Counted from the first letter of the stretch, positions 1 through 9,585 are shown. The stretch: 64,000 nt of DNA from Clostridium formicaceticum (GCF_001854185.1 NZ_CP017603.1:1116001-1180000); one strand, 5' to 3'. Notes: a model not told the origin generated them from the sequence alone. Program-made: numbers and translations.

Positions 1-788
1 TTCTTAAATTCTATAGTTCCGCTATATTTATCCACTATTTTTTTGCAGATATGAAGACCATATCCTCTTCCTACTGAATCCTTAGTAGAAACGCCCGGTT
101 CATGCAAGGTGTCTATAACTTCCTGTTCTATTTGACCTGGGTTTTCGATCTCTATCATATAACTATCATCCTGATCATCCATGGTAAGTCTTATCCACTT
201 TTCACCAATAATAGATGTAACAGCCTCTATTGCATTTTCTATTAAATTAGAAAACAGACTACATAATTCCCAAGAGGTCCATTCAATAATATCAATTTTA
301 TGCCTACAATCAATATGAAAATAAATGCCCTTTTCTTGCACTATTTCTCTTTTAGAATTTAATAAAGCTGTTAAAGCTGGATGTCCCACACGAATAATTT
401 GACTGGTTACTCTATATTCTGCTGCTATCCCTTTTATATATTCGTCTAACTCTTTATATTCTTCTAGATAGAGCATTGCTTGGATAGCTTGGATATGGCT
501 AATATAGTCATGTCGTTCAGTTCGGAGTAATGTTATTAATTCTTCTATTGCCTTCATATTGGTTTTGACTAATTTTAATTCAGCTTGTTTAGTCTCATAA
601 TCACCTAGTTTTTTAAAAGAAATAACAATAAATACCGTTATCATAACGATGATCACATTAAAAAAGGGTATATTTTGTTTAAGGTCTTCTAAAGAAGTTG
701 TCCCTAAAATAGATGTATTAAACATTAAAATGATAGTAGCTTGAAATAATATTGTAAATAATACAATGTATTTTTGTAAACCTTTCAA
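1..788 (-). CDS. sensor histidine kinase, GHKL/AgrC-like (3' end cut by window)
   Basis: This open frame runs off the left edge. It starts with two hydrophobic segments, followed by an H-box region (RHDYISHI) typical of the Spo0B/AgrC-like kinases, where the histidine takes the phosphate. Further on are an N-box (NLIENAIEAV) and a G-box (GRGYGLHICKK) of the HATPase_c ATP-binding domain. I chose a TTG start at 788 because an AGAGGG ribosome site lies just upstream and no ATG fits. The gene begins 12 bases after the stop of the upstream membrane-protein gene, so the two are probably co-transcribed. The family senses peptides or other signals at the membrane. No response regulator is visible inside the window, and the signal cannot be read from the sequence. 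Confidence 0.8.
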   Translation of the reverse strand, partial: MKGLQKYIVLFTILFQATIILMFNTSILGTTSLEDLKQNIPFFNVIIVMITVFIVISFKKLGDYETKQAELKLVKTNMKAIEELITLLRTERHDYISHIQAIQAMLYLEEYKELDEYIKGIAAEYRVTSQIIRVGHPALTALLNSKREIVQEKGIYFHIDCRHKIDIIEWTSWELCSLFSNLIENAIEAVTSIIGEKWIRLTMDDQDDSYMIEIENPGQIEQEVIDTLHEPGVSTKDSVGRGYGLHICKKIVDKYSGTIEFK

Positions 789-800
789 TATCTTTACCCT

Positions 801-1265
801 CTAGGACTTGATATCACAGACATGGAATCGGCTCTTTGTAATAATGACCAACATCATTATTGATAGTATAAATACAGGAATATAACATAAGATAGCACTT
901 TGAAGGTTTTCTCGTAAAGCAACTAGTTCGATGTTAAAAGCTTTGCTAATCATAGGGAAAACAATACTTTGCAATCCTCCTTGTAAAAAGCTGCCTATCA
1001 ACACAGGAATTATTGCTTTATAATAAGTGAATTTCAAGAACATTAAAACCAATAGATACATAGAAACAATCTGTATCAAAGGCCTAATGGTAATTGATAT
1101 CATAGTTAGCATTAAAAGAAAAGCAATAATTGACTGGATCAATGCCATGATTAACAGTTTAGATATGTTTATATTCCTAACATTTGAAAGATAAAAACCC
1201 AATAGAAATATAAGTAAAGCTTCTGGAAAAGATATTAATAGTGCAATATAGATGTAATTTAACAT
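801..1265 (-). CDS. small multi-pass membrane protein next to the sensor kinase
   Basis: The 154-residue product is almost entirely hydrophobic, with about five predicted membrane segments and few charged residues. A GGAGGG ribosome site lies nine bases before the ATG at 1265. A longer upstream frame lacks such a site, so I use this start. It sits directly upstream of the histidine kinase, probably in the same transcript, and so may act as its membrane sensor or partner. The kinase family often pairs with AgrB-like peptidases, but I do not see the AgrB catalytic His/Cys pattern and do not assign that function. Confidence 0.6.
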   Translation of the reverse strand: MLNYIYIALLISFPEALLIFLLGFYLSNVRNINISKLLIMALIQSIIAFLLMLTMISITIRPLIQIVSMYLLVLMFLKFTYYKAIIPVLIGSFLQGGLQSIVFPMISKAFNIELVALRENLQSAILCYIPVFILSIMMLVIITKSRFHVCDIKS

Positions 1266-1500
1266 ATAATAAGCCCTCCGAAATCTCCTTAGGTATATCC
1301 ATGTAACATATATTACCATATTTTTGTTGAAAAATTTGTAGGAATTTGTAGGAACTTTTATATGAAGAAATTGTGATAAATAAACTCAAGTTGATCTATA
1401 TCGGTCTCATCTAGTTTGAATGATATACTTTTCATAGGTGAGAAATCACCTTTCATAGAATTTTTTCGCGATAAAAAGTACTTCTATGGGCGGACTATTC

Positions 1501-1558
1501 TCACCAATTGAAAAAAACCTTACATCTTATTAGATGTAAGGTTTTTTTCAATTGGTGA
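1501..1558 (-). terminator. long palindromic terminator fused to the tRNA-Glu 3' end
   Basis: A perfect 27-bp inverted repeat (1501-1527 and 1532-1558) has a 4-base loop TATT. One arm includes the encoded CCA and discriminator of tRNA-Glu. The arms contain runs of seven A and seven T, so the inner GC-containing stem followed by T residues can act as an intrinsic terminator on either strand. Confidence 0.7.
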
Positions 1559-1627
1559 CCCCTAGGGGAATCGAACCCCTGTTACCGCCGTGAAAGGGCG
1601 GTGTCTTAACCGCTTGACCAAGGGGCC
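1553..1627 (-). tRNA. tRNA-Glu (anticodon TTC)
   Basis: The minus strand folds into a cloverleaf: acceptor GGCCCCT paired with AGGGGTC, anticodon stem CCGCC/GGCGG with loop CTTTCAC holding anticodon TTC, and a T-arm GGGGTTCGAATCCCC. The terminal CCA is encoded. It follows tRNA-Lys in the same orientation. Confidence 0.95.
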
Positions 1628-1687
1628 AATAAAATTCAGCAAAACCCAGTTTCCCTCAACCAAGCCCTGCCGAATACGTTGGCTTAA

Positions 1688-1763
1688 TGGTGACCCATCC
1701 GCGACTCGAACGCGGGACACCCTGATTAAAAGTCAGGTGCTCTACCGACTGAGCTAATGGGTC
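1688..1763 (-). tRNA. tRNA-Lys (anticodon TTT)
   Basis: The minus strand reads as a full cloverleaf with acceptor GACCCAT/ATGGGTC, D-arm GCTCAGTCGGTAGAGC, anticodon loop CTTTTAA with anticodon TTT, T-arm CGCGGGTTCGAGTC-type, and an encoded CCA. It lies between purA and tRNA-Glu, so the two tRNAs probably form one transcript. Confidence 0.95.
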
Positions 1764-1835
1764 AAATGTTACTCACAGTTATATATGATAATATAAAATA
1801 AGAGATCTGTCAACGATTTTTGTCGAAAAAAGAAA

Positions 1836-1855
1836 AAGCACTTTATAAAGTGCTT
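1836..1855 (-). terminator. intrinsic terminator after purA
   Basis: The hairpin AAGCACTTTATAAAGTGCTT is followed on the minus strand by a T-rich tract, just past the purA stop codon. Confidence 0.7.
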
Positions 1856-1862
1856 CTTACCC

Positions 1863-3146
1863 TTAAAAAATAGTTTGTCTTACAATGGTTTGATTCCTTT
1901 TAGGCCCTACGGAGACCATTTTTACTGGTAAACCTACGTATTCTTCAATTTTAGCTATATATGCTTTGGCATTTTTCGGTAAATCCTCATACTTTTCAAC
2001 CTTGGTAATATCCTCTTCCCATCCATCAAGTTCTTCATAAACCGGTTTACTTTTCGCCAACATCTTTAAATTAGCAGGAAAGTTTTCTGTTACCTTTCCT
2101 TCAATCTCATAACCTGTACATATCTTTATTTTCTCAAAACCACTTAATACATCTAATAACATAAGAGAAATGCCCGTAAGCCCATTCACTCTCGTGGTAT
2201 ACTTCACCATCACGCCATCAAACCAGCCACATCTTCTTGGCCTTCCAGTGGTTGTCCCAAACTCATTTCCTTTTACTCTAATAAGGTCCCCTATTTCATT
2301 ATCTAGTTCTGTAGGAAAGGGTCCTAATCCAACTCTTGTGGTGTATGCCTTTACTACACCAATAATCTCCTGTAACTTATTTGGCCCAACACCAGCCCCT
2401 ACACAAAATCCTCCAGAAGTGGGATGAGAAGAAGTCACATAAGGATAAGTCCCTAAATCAATATCTAATAGAGTTCCCTGAGCACCCTCAAACAAAACCT
2501 TTTCTCCAGCATCTAAGGCCTCATGCACCAAAATCGTAGTATCTGCTACATACTTTTTCAATCTCTCTGCATATTCACAGTAGGTTTCATAAATAACATT
2601 TTTATCAAAACCTTCACTGTCATAAATTTTTTCAATAATTTTATTTTTTCTTTCTATCTGAGAAAACAAACGATCTTTAAATACGTCTTTATCAATCATT
2701 TCTCCTAAACGAATCCCAGAACGTTCTATTTTATCCATATAACAAGGGCCTATTCCTTTTTTTGTTGTCCCTATCTGAGCTTCTCCCCTCGCCTCTTCTT
2801 CTAAGGCATCTATCTTTTTGTGATAAGGGAAAATAACATGCACTCTTTCATCTATTCTTATATTAGAGGTGTCGATTCCTTGCGCTTCTAAAACCTCTAC
2901 TTCCTTTAGAAAACCCTCAGGATCAAAAACTACACCATTTCCAATAACATTCAACTTATCCTTATACAATACACCAGAGGGCAGCAAATGGAATGCATAC
3001 TTTTTATCTTCTACAATAACTGTATGTCCAGCGTTATTTCCTCCCTGAGCCCTCACAACTACTTGAGCTTTACCTGCTAAATAATCAATAATTTTTCCTT
3101 TGCCTTCGTCACCCCACTGGGCGCCTACTACGACAACTGATGGCAT
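1863..3146 (-). CDS. purA: adenylosuccinate synthetase
   Basis: PurA joins IMP and aspartate using GTP, the first committed step to AMP, in the cytoplasm. The 427-residue length is standard. The N-terminus has the glycine-rich GTP loop (GAQWGDEGKGK) with its catalytic Asp. The IMP and dimer signatures GNGVVFDPEGF, QIGTTKKGIGPCY and the substrate-loop motif TTTGRPRRCGW are all present. I start at the ATG at 3146 because a GGGGTGG ribosome site is five bases upstream. A GTG three codons earlier has no such site. The gene is followed by its own terminator and then the tRNAs. A 470-base upstream region probably holds its promoter. Confidence 0.97.
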   Translation of the reverse strand: MPSVVVVGAQWGDEGKGKIIDYLAGKAQVVVRAQGGNNAGHTVIVEDKKYAFHLLPSGVLYKDKLNVIGNGVVFDPEGFLKEVEVLEAQGIDTSNIRIDERVHVIFPYHKKIDALEEEARGEAQIGTTKKGIGPCYMDKIERSGIRLGEMIDKDVFKDRLFSQIERKNKIIEKIYDSEGFDKNVIYETYCEYAERLKKYVADTTILVHEALDAGEKVLFEGAQGTLLDIDLGTYPYVTSSHPTSGGFCVGAGVGPNKLQEIIGVVKAYTTRVGLGPFPTELDNEIGDLIRVKGNEFGTTTGRPRRCGWFDGVMVKYTTRVNGLTGISLMLLDVLSGFEKIKICTGYEIEGKVTENFPANLKMLAKSKPVYEELDGWEEDITKVEKYEDLPKNAKAYIAKIEEYVGLPVKMVSVGPKRNQTIVRQTIF

Positions 3147-3579
3147 ATTTTCCACCCCTATATCTCTTTATTTTTTTATAACAAACAAGAAATTATGTCA
3201 AAATCTTCCTTCATAAGACCTGTCACCGACTTTTTTTGTTTTTAAATTTTTTATCTTAATATTTTTAATAAATAGAAAATTGAAGGCATTATAATGTTTT
3301 CCTGCTTTATCAAATATTTCGTGATAGCGATTCGTCTTATTAAAAAGTTCAACGTATTAAAATTTTTATTTTTATTGTTCTTTATGTATCGAACAACACG
3401 TATTAATATTAACATATAATAGGAGGGTAGTCAATAAATATACGAATGTTAATACGATGATATATAATAACATTCGAATTTATAACTACGGTTTCCTAAT
3501 ATCTATAAACACACTTTCTTAAATTTTAATATAATAGAAGCTGCACCTTTATCCACAATGTGGATAACAAATAAAAAAA
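3147..3579. promoter_or_regulatory. AT-rich purA upstream region with palindromes
   Basis: No gene is visible here. A CGAATGTTA (3443-3451) faces TAACATTCG (3468-3476), forming a 9-bp inverted repeat. The motif CGTATTAA occurs at about 3351 and 3399, and inverted (TTAATACG) near 3449. This looks like regulator-binding DNA. I find no purine riboswitch core. Confidence 0.4.
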
Positions 3580-3601
3580 CCTAGATGTTTATCCACCTAG
3601 G
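3580..3601 (-). terminator. terminator after the DUF1858 gene
   Basis: On the minus strand an 8-bp stem (CCTAGGTG/CATCTAGG, with one G-T pair) is followed by seven T residues, 16 bases past the stop codon. Confidence 0.75.
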
Positions 3602-3616
3602 CTTTATTTTTTGTTA

Positions 3617-3826
3617 TTATTTCTCTTTTGATTCAAAAAACTTATTTAAATCTTCTACTAGCTTCGCTACGTCAATTCCATGTACTTTTCCAGCGTCTGC
3701 AATGCTCTCCATAGTAGCACCAGGACAACCAAGGCAATGCAAGCCATACTTCATAAAAATAGCAGCGCTTTCTCGATCTTGTTGTAGCACTTGCATAATT
3801 GTCATATCTTCTGTTATTTTAGCCAT
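3617..3826 (-). CDS. DUF1858 domain protein, CxxC type
   Basis: A 69-residue protein matching the small DUF1858 family in pattern: an N-terminal ITEDMTIMQVLQQ segment, then GLHCLGCPGATMES with a CxxC pair that could bind metal or be redox-active, and a C-terminal helix with LVEDLNKFFE. Related proteins are often called hybrid-cluster-protein-associated disulfide oxidoreductases, but their activity is poorly defined. An AAGGAGGAG ribosome site precedes the ATG at good spacing. It stands as a single gene with its own terminator. Confidence 0.85.
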   Translation of the reverse strand: MAKITEDMTIMQVLQQDRESAAIFMKYGLHCLGCPGATMESIADAGKVHGIDVAKLVEDLNKFFESKEK

Positions 3827-4028
3827 AACTTACTCCTCCTTAAACTCCCATTAATTGTATAAAAATGACACTTTTGTAACCTCTTATACTATATACCTCT
3901 TAATGTTACCATTTTTGACATCCTTTATCAACTATTATGTGGATTTTTTTCAATATTCTTGTTATGTTGTCCACATTTCCCATAATTATACACATTTGTT
4001 TGGTGGATAATGTGGATAATTATGTTAT

Positions 4029-4622
4029 TTACTTTATATATCTTTCCTTTGTTATACACATATGCTTATATTGCGTTAATAATATTGTTCCCTCTTTTTT
4101 AAAAAACTGTTGATATTCTTTTAGCTCATCTTTTTCAAAAACTGGAAATTTTTGATCTTCAAATTCATCATACTTTATTTCCTGCAACTGAAATCCACAG
4201 TTTTCATAGCACTTTTCTGCTCTCTTATTAAATATCGCTACCTTCAAATTTAGCTGTTTCATTTTCATATTCTCAAAATAATATTTCAAAAAACATTTTA
4301 AAGCATCTGTACCATATCCTTTGTTAATATGATTAGGATCAAATACGATTCCTAATTCACTTATTCTTCTAATCCATCTGATATTTCTTAATGCAATATA
4401 TCCCACAAATTGATGTTGTAAATTGCTGACACCAAAACATTTTTTAGACAAAGTATATTTTTTATTTCGATACCAATATTCTCGCTGTGCCTCATTCATA
4501 ACAGGAAAATTATAGCTATCAAATAAAGGGTCCTTATGTTTTCCCCAAAATTGCATAGCATTCACCTGTTGTCTTTGAATTTCTGTAATGTAGGTTAATT
4601 TACCCCTAGCAATAACGATCAT
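4029..4622 (-). CDS. GNAT-family N-acetyltransferase
   Basis: The 197-residue product has the RimJ/RimL-like GNAT layout: an N-terminal strand-helix region, FGVSNLQHQFVGYIALRNI in the central strands, the acetyl-CoA-binding segment (NHINKGYGTDALKCFLKYYF) and the C-terminal NKRAEKCYENCGFQ motif. Such enzymes move an acetyl group from acetyl-CoA to a protein N-terminus or small amine, but the substrate cannot be read here. I start at 4622 because CGGAGG lies seven bases upstream. The longer frame that begins inside dnaB has no ribosome site. It lies 19 bases after dnaB and is likely in the same operon. Confidence 0.85.
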   Translation of the reverse strand: MIVIARGKLTYITEIQRQQVNAMQFWGKHKDPLFDSYNFPVMNEAQREYWYRNKKYTLSKKCFGVSNLQHQFVGYIALRNIRWIRRISELGIVFDPNHINKGYGTDALKCFLKYYFENMKMKQLNLKVAIFNKRAEKCYENCGFQLQEIKYDEFEDQKFPVFEKDELKEYQQFFKKEGTILLTQYKHMCITKERYIK

Positions 4623-4641
4623 CTCTATCCTCCGTCGAAAG

Positions 4642-5985
4642 TCACTCTTCTGACCTATAGCCATCGTAGTTTAAAAACTTTTGGTATTCTCCCGCCCAAT
4701 AAAGTTCTACAGAGCCTGTTTCACCATGTCGATGCTTTGCTATAATAACCTCTGCAACATTTTTTTTATCACTATCAGGGTGATAGTATTCATCCCGATA
4801 TAGAAACATAACCAAGTCTGCATCCTGCTCTATCGCTCCAGATTCCCTTAGATCTGATAGGATAGGCCGATGGTCTGCCCTTAGTTCCGGTGCGCGAGAT
4901 AACTGAGATAATGCAATAACAGGACAATCCAACTCTTTTGCCATTACCTTTAGATTCCTAGATATAGCTGAAATCTCTTGCTGGCGATTTTCTATTCTCC
5001 CATCCCCCTGCATGAGTTGAAGATAATCTACCAATACTAAATCTAATCCTGTTTCCAGCTTCAATCTTCTACATTTTGAGCGCATTTCCATGATACTGAT
5101 ACCAGCAGTATCATCAAAGTAGATATTAGCTTGAGACAAGGGCAGCATGGCTGCTGCAAGTTTTGTCCATTCTTCTTCATTTAAATTTCCATTTTGTATT
5201 TTATTCAAGCTTACCATCGACTCTGCTGCCAACATTCTTAACATCAGCTGTTCTTTAGACATTTCTAAACTGAAGATAGCTACAGAGGCAGATGCTTTAA
5301 TAGCAGCATTTTGAGCTAAGTTTAAAGAAAAAGCAGATTTACCCATAGCAGGTCTAGCCGCCACCAACACTAAGTCGGACTTATGAAAACCACTTAGCTT
5401 TTTATCTAAATCGGCAAAACCTGTTGTCAATCCAGTAATACTTTTTTTGTTTTCGTAGAGTTCTTCAATCTTATCAAAAGTTTGTGATAACACAGTTTTG
5501 ATTGGGGTGAAGCCTTCTTGATGTCTGTTTTGAGAGATATCATAAATATGCTTCTGTGCTAATTCCAGAACTTGAGGCACCTCCATATCAGGATTAAAGC
5601 TCAAGTTGATAATTTCTTCTGAAGATCGGATAAGTCTTCTTAAAGTAGCCTTCTCTTCTACAATATCTGCATAGTATTTTGCATTGGCAGTAATTGGTAC
5701 ACCTTCTGATAAACTATTGATATAAGGTATCCCACCAATAGCTTCTAGTGTTCCTCTTCTCTTTAATTCTTCTGTTAACGTAATTAAATCTACTGGTTCT
5801 TCTCTATTAAAGAGGGTATAAATAGCTTCAAAGATTTCTTTATGTGCTTCCTTATAAAAGTCCTCTGGCTTAATGATTTCTAGAATAACGATAATAGACT
5901 CTTTATCCATCAACATAGATCCTAAAATCGACTGCTCTGCTTCTATACTATGGGGTGGTACTTTAAATGTATTCATTCCCTCCAT
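4642..5985 (-). CDS. dnaB: replicative DNA helicase DnaB
   Basis: DnaB is the hexameric helicase that unwinds DNA at the fork and recruits primase. The 447-residue protein has an N-terminal helical domain (PPHSIEAEQSILGSML) and a RecA-like C-terminal domain: Walker A (ARPAMGKSAFSLN), Walker B (LDLVLVDYLQLM), the SRNLKVMAKELDCPVIALSQLSR motif and the RHGETG arginine-finger region. AGGAGGA precedes the ATG at 5985 by eight bases. The gene order gdpP-rplI-dnaB is the usual Firmicute arrangement. A 118-base repeat element sits between rplI and dnaB. Confidence 0.96.
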   Translation of the reverse strand: MEGMNTFKVPPHSIEAEQSILGSMLMDKESIIVILEIIKPEDFYKEAHKEIFEAIYTLFNREEPVDLITLTEELKRRGTLEAIGGIPYINSLSEGVPITANAKYYADIVEEKATLRRLIRSSEEIINLSFNPDMEVPQVLELAQKHIYDISQNRHQEGFTPIKTVLSQTFDKIEELYENKKSITGLTTGFADLDKKLSGFHKSDLVLVAARPAMGKSAFSLNLAQNAAIKASASVAIFSLEMSKEQLMLRMLAAESMVSLNKIQNGNLNEEEWTKLAAAMLPLSQANIYFDDTAGISIMEMRSKCRRLKLETGLDLVLVDYLQLMQGDGRIENRQQEISAISRNLKVMAKELDCPVIALSQLSRAPELRADHRPILSDLRESGAIEQDADLVMFLYRDEYYHPDSDKKNVAEVIIAKHRHGETGSVELYWAGEYQKFLNYDGYRSEE

Positions 5986-6009
5986 AAAAATTCCTCCTAA
6001 ATAAAATGA

Positions 6010-6127
6010 GACTTAATTCAAGGGAGTTTTTATTTCCTCCTGAATTATAGTGGAATTTACTTCGAGGATGTAATGCTTGATCATCCACTTTAAGAAGTGG
6101 AGACCTTAGCAATACACCGAAGGATAA
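6010..6127. repeat. hairpin repeat element, copy A (between rplI and dnaB)
   Basis: This stretch contains a hairpin with AATTCAAGGGAG and CTCCTGAATT-like arms, then TTTACTTCGAGGATGTAATG, a CCACTTTAAGAAGTGG stem and GCAATACACCGAAGG. A near-identical element in opposite orientation lies at 15615-15740. It resembles the structured right end of IS200/IS605-type elements or a TnpB-associated RNA scaffold, but no transposase gene is present. Confidence 0.6.
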
Positions 6128-6128
6128 A

Positions 6129-6149
6129 GGTTGGAGAAAATCTCCAACC
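6129..6149 (-). terminator. hairpin after rplI
   Basis: GGTTGGAGA and TCTCCAACC form a 9-bp stem just downstream of the rplI stop. On the minus strand it is followed by only a short T-rich stretch, so termination may be partial. Confidence 0.5.
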
Positions 6150-6157
6150 CTTAAACT

Positions 6158-6604
6158 TTACTCTTCCATCACATGAACTTTTAATTTTGCAACAACACCA
6201 GGCTGTATCTTTACTTCCAAGTATTTTACACCTAATTCTCTTATTGGATCTGGTAAAACAATTTTTTTCTTATCTAATTTAATGCCATGCTTTTTATTTA
6301 CCAGTTCGCTAATATCCTTAGAGGTTACGGAGCCAAAAAGTCTTCCACCTTCCCCTGCTTTTGCTTTTAATTCCACAGTAAGTTTTTCGATTTTTGCGGC
6401 TAACTCCTTTGATTTTTGTAGTTCTTCTTGTTGCTTCTGTTCTCTGGCTTTATTCTGTTGTTCCAATGTTTTCATATTTCCACCAGTAGCTTCTACTGCT
6501 AAATTTTTAGGGAATAAAAAGTTTCTTGCATAACCATCGCTAACATTAACGACATCTCCTTTTTTTCCTTGGCCTTTTACATCTTGTAATAAGATAACCT
6601 TCAT
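6158..6604 (-). CDS. rplI: 50S ribosomal protein L9
   Basis: L9 binds 23S rRNA at the base of the L1 stalk. The 148-residue length is exactly typical. The N-terminal [19 protein letters not shown] with NFLFPKNLA is the family signature, followed by a long charged connecting helix and the C-terminal rRNA-binding domain ([12 protein letters not shown]). I start at 6604, where GAGGGGGAAG lies upstream, rather than seven codons earlier. The start codon follows the restored gdpP stop by one base (TAACATG), so the two genes are translationally coupled. Confidence 0.96.
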   Translation of the reverse strand: MKVILLQDVKGQGKKGDVVNVSDGYARNFLFPKNLAVEATGGNMKTLEQQNKAREQKQQEELQKSKELAAKIEKLTVELKAKAGEGGRLFGSVTSKDISELVNKKHGIKLDKKKIVLPDPIRELGVKYLEVKIQPGVVAKLKVHVMEE

Positions 6605-6605
6605 G

Positions 6606-8605
6606 TTATTCTTCCCCCTCGTCAAAATATTCTTGTATAGTAGTTTCTAACTGTTTCAATGCTTCTTCCATAGTAACACCCTCTAGTTGAGCACCTGCCA
6701 CTGTTAAGTGACCCCCACCCCTAGCTTTTCTAAAATCACCTGTACATTGATATCTCCCATAGACCTACCACTTATAACTATCATTGTATCATCTTTTTTA
6801 GCTAAAACAAAGGAAGCTCGTATGCCCTTTATATTAAGAAGTTCATCTGCTGCTTGCGCTGCAATAAGTTGAGAATCTTCTCCCTCTTCTTCACAGGTAG
6901 ATATAGCAACCGTATCTCTAACAATCACAGCTCTCTTGATGACTTCTCCTTTTGAAATAATCGTATTTAAATCATCTTGAAACAATTGTTTTACAGAAGT
7001 AGTATCTGCTCCTGCCCTTCTTAATAACGCAGCAGCTTCAAAGGTCCTAACACCTGTTTTAAAGGTAAAATTCTTGGTATCAATAGCAATACCTGCTAAG
7101 AGGGCTTCTGCTTCTAATAACTCTATGTTTACCTTATCCTCCATGTAAAAGAGTATCTCTGTTACCAATTCACTAGCGGAGGATACATAGGTTTCATGAT
7201 AATTTAACACAGTATTTTCAATAAAATCTGTTCCTTTTCTATGATGATCTATCACTACGATTTTATCAGTTTGTTTTAACAGTTCAGGGCACTCTGTAAA
7301 GTTGGGACGATGGGTATCTACTACTACTACTAAAGAAGTAGAATGTACCCTTAACTTTGCTTCTTCACAAGTAATAATATTCTTTCTATATTCTTCACTT
7401 TGTATAATTTTATCGTAAAGACACCCAATAGCAGGATTGTTTCCATTCAACACAATATAAGCCTCTTTATTCCTATTTTTAGCAGCTCGGTAAATTCCCA
7501 TAGCAGATCCTAGAGCATCTAGATCCGCATATTTATGTCCCATAACAAAAACATTATCACTTTGTTCTATTAATTGTCTTAGTGCATAAGCAATAACACG
7601 GGCTTTTACCTTCGTTCGTTTTTCTACTGCCTTTGTTTTGCCACCATAAAAACTTATTTTATCGTTTTTCTTAACCGTTGCTTGGTCTCCCCCTCTACCC
7701 AGGGATAAGTCTTTTGCTGCATTGGCAAATTCAAAATTCTGTAAAGGCGTTTCCCCCTCTGTTCCAATTCCTATACTTAAAGTAATGGGGATTTTATTTC
7801 CTATATTGATTTCTCTAATCTCATCTAGAATGTCAAATTTCTTGGTTTCTAGTTTTTGTAAGTGTTGCTTTTCAAAAACTGCGATAAACTTATCATTAGC
7901 ATACTTTCTTAAAAACCCATTTACTCGGTTGGCCCATAAAGTAAGCTTATGATCTATCTCTGCAATAACCAAAGGCCGACGAGCGTCTTCTGTACCTTGC
8001 ATTACTTCATCAAAATTATCAGCTTGTACTAAAGCTATTACCATTTTTTCCTCGTTATATTTTTTCTTTAAAATCTCATAGTCAGTTTCTTCAATCCAAT
8101 AGAGCATGATTACATAAGTAGAGATATGATTTTTTTCTGATTTTATAATATTATACAAAACATTGAAACTTCTACTGTTAATATTTGCCTTTTTGGTCAT
8201 CGTATTTTTTGATTGTAAAATATCCTGAAGTTCAAACCCAGGTATGATATCTTCAATATTTTTATCTAGCAAGCCTTGGCTATCCATAACCTCTAAAAAC
8301 TTCCTATTATACCATTTAATTGTTCCATCAATTTCTACCATTGTTAGCGGTATTGGCATGTTCAAAATAGATTGCTTTGTAACTGAATCGATATCTGAAG
8401 ACAGCCCTTCAATATATCGGGTCCACTCTTCCCTTCTTATATTGGTAGTTTTTAGATTATAATAAATTAAATAAGTTAGTACAAGTATACCCACTAAACC
8501 TATGATATGATTATAGAAGGAAATAATTGCAATAAGAAGTCCTATAATAAAAATGTATATTCGCGTGTCCGGCACTAACATTTTAAAAAATCTTGGGTTT
8601 TTCAT
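6606..8605 (-). pseudogene. gdpP: cyclic-di-AMP phosphodiesterase GdpP, frameshifted near the 3' end
   Basis: GdpP is a membrane phosphodiesterase that degrades c-di-AMP. Two N-terminal membrane segments are followed by a PAS-like region, a degenerate GGDEF domain, and the DHH domain ([32 protein letters not shown]). The frame in register stops at 6704 after LEKLGVGVT. The next reading frame continues with the expected DHHA1 tail ([12 protein letters not shown]...) and ends at TAA 6606-6608, just before rplI. One G appears to be missing from the run GGGGTGGGGG near 6709-6722. The lost segment contains the conserved GGGH motif needed for catalysis. It could be a real mutation, a phase-variable tract or a sequencing error. 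The open part is 6704-8605. Confidence 0.85.
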
Positions 8606-8628
8606 CTGTCTTTGCCTCCCACAAAATA

Positions 8629-9564
8629 TTAATCGTTTCTTTTCCCAATCCTTCTTATATCTATCATAGCGTCCAGTAGTCCTATAATGGCTACCAGCGT
8701 CATTAAGGGACTAATAAAGACAAACAGTATTAAGATAAATATTCTTAAAAATTTAGGAAATTTTCTTTTCTTCAGCAAATAATTTATAAAGGATATACCT
8801 TGTAGAAAAAATACTACTACAAAAATAAGGGTAGCATTTGCAATCAAACTATTATGATCAATGCCCGGTACGTATCTTGTCAATAAAGATAAGATAAAAA
8901 TGATAAAGGATCCTAGTACAATATTCGCTGGAAGTTTAAAGTCCTCAAATCCATCAAACTTATAAGAAATAAATTTAAGTCTATTCATAATAGCTACTGC
9001 TAAATAGTAGTTAATGAAAGCTCCTATCATAGACTGAACAATAATTAGACCCGGTAAAATCATCATAAAATAATTTATTGCCTCTTGGATATCTAGTGAG
9101 CTGACATTGACCGTATGCAACATTTCTACTTGATGATCTAGCACTTCTCCAATCATTCTGCCCATTTCTTCAATAATATGAACACCACTAACCATAGAAA
9201 CAATTTGTATCATTAAAAAAATAGAAAATACTGATACTGCTGTACCTACCCCTATGACTTGAAAGGGTTTTTTATGATGCTTCATATAATGCCCCATTAT
9301 AAGAGCAATTGGTGTAATAATAACAAAAATAAAAACTGTATAAAGTACACCTGTTAATAAACCAATAAACAAACTAGCTACAGCTAAAGAAATTACTGTA
9401 TAACTTGTACTATAGCGAAAAGACAAAATAATAAAGGGAACCGGTAAAAAAAATAGTAAAACAGATAAAATTGGGATATATAAAGTAGCTACTACAAAAA
9501 AAGATGTAATGGTTACCATTAATGCAGCTTCTATAAATGCCTTTTTATTACTATAATCCTTCAC
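8629..9564 (-). CDS. YybS-family membrane protein (DUF2232)
   Basis: This 311-residue protein has about eight hydrophobic membrane segments and the layout of DUF2232/YybS, which usually lies just upstream of gdpP as here. Recognisable parts are the N-terminal [20 protein letters not shown] and the [23 protein letters not shown] end. The start is GTG at 9564 with GGAGTGA upstream. The function is not established; the constant gdpP-rplI-dnaB neighbourhood points to an envelope or nucleotide-signalling link. Confidence 0.85.
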   Translation of the reverse strand: MKDYSNKKAFIEAALMVTITSFFVVATLYIPILSVLLFFLPVPFIILSFRYSTSYTVISLAVASLFIGLLTGVLYTVFIFVIITPIALIMGHYMKHHKKPFQVIGVGTAVSVFSIFLMIQIVSMVSGVHIIEEMGRMIGEVLDHQVEMLHTVNVSSLDIQEAINYFMMILPGLIIVQSMIGAFINYYLAVAIMNRLKFISYKFDGFEDFKLPANIVLGSFIIFILSLLTRYVPGIDHNSLIANATLIFVVVFFLQGISFINYLLKKRKFPKFLRIFILILFVFISPLMTLVAIIGLLDAMIDIRRIGKRND

Positions 9565-9585
9565 TAAAAAATCACTCCTAATGGC

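Noticed and set aside
801-1265. AgrB-like peptide-processing protein
   Set aside because: The expected catalytic His and Cys pattern is absent.
1177-1389. Overlapping reading frame on the minus strand upstream of the membrane-protein gene
   Set aside because: It overlaps the better supported gene, lacks a ribosome site and has no recognisable composition of a real protein.
2170-2427. Plus-strand frame inside purA
   Set aside because: A shadow of purA; low-complexity composition and no ribosome site.
3147-3579. Possible purine riboswitch upstream of purA
   Set aside because: The conserved three-way-junction core could not be found; only regulator-type palindromes are visible.
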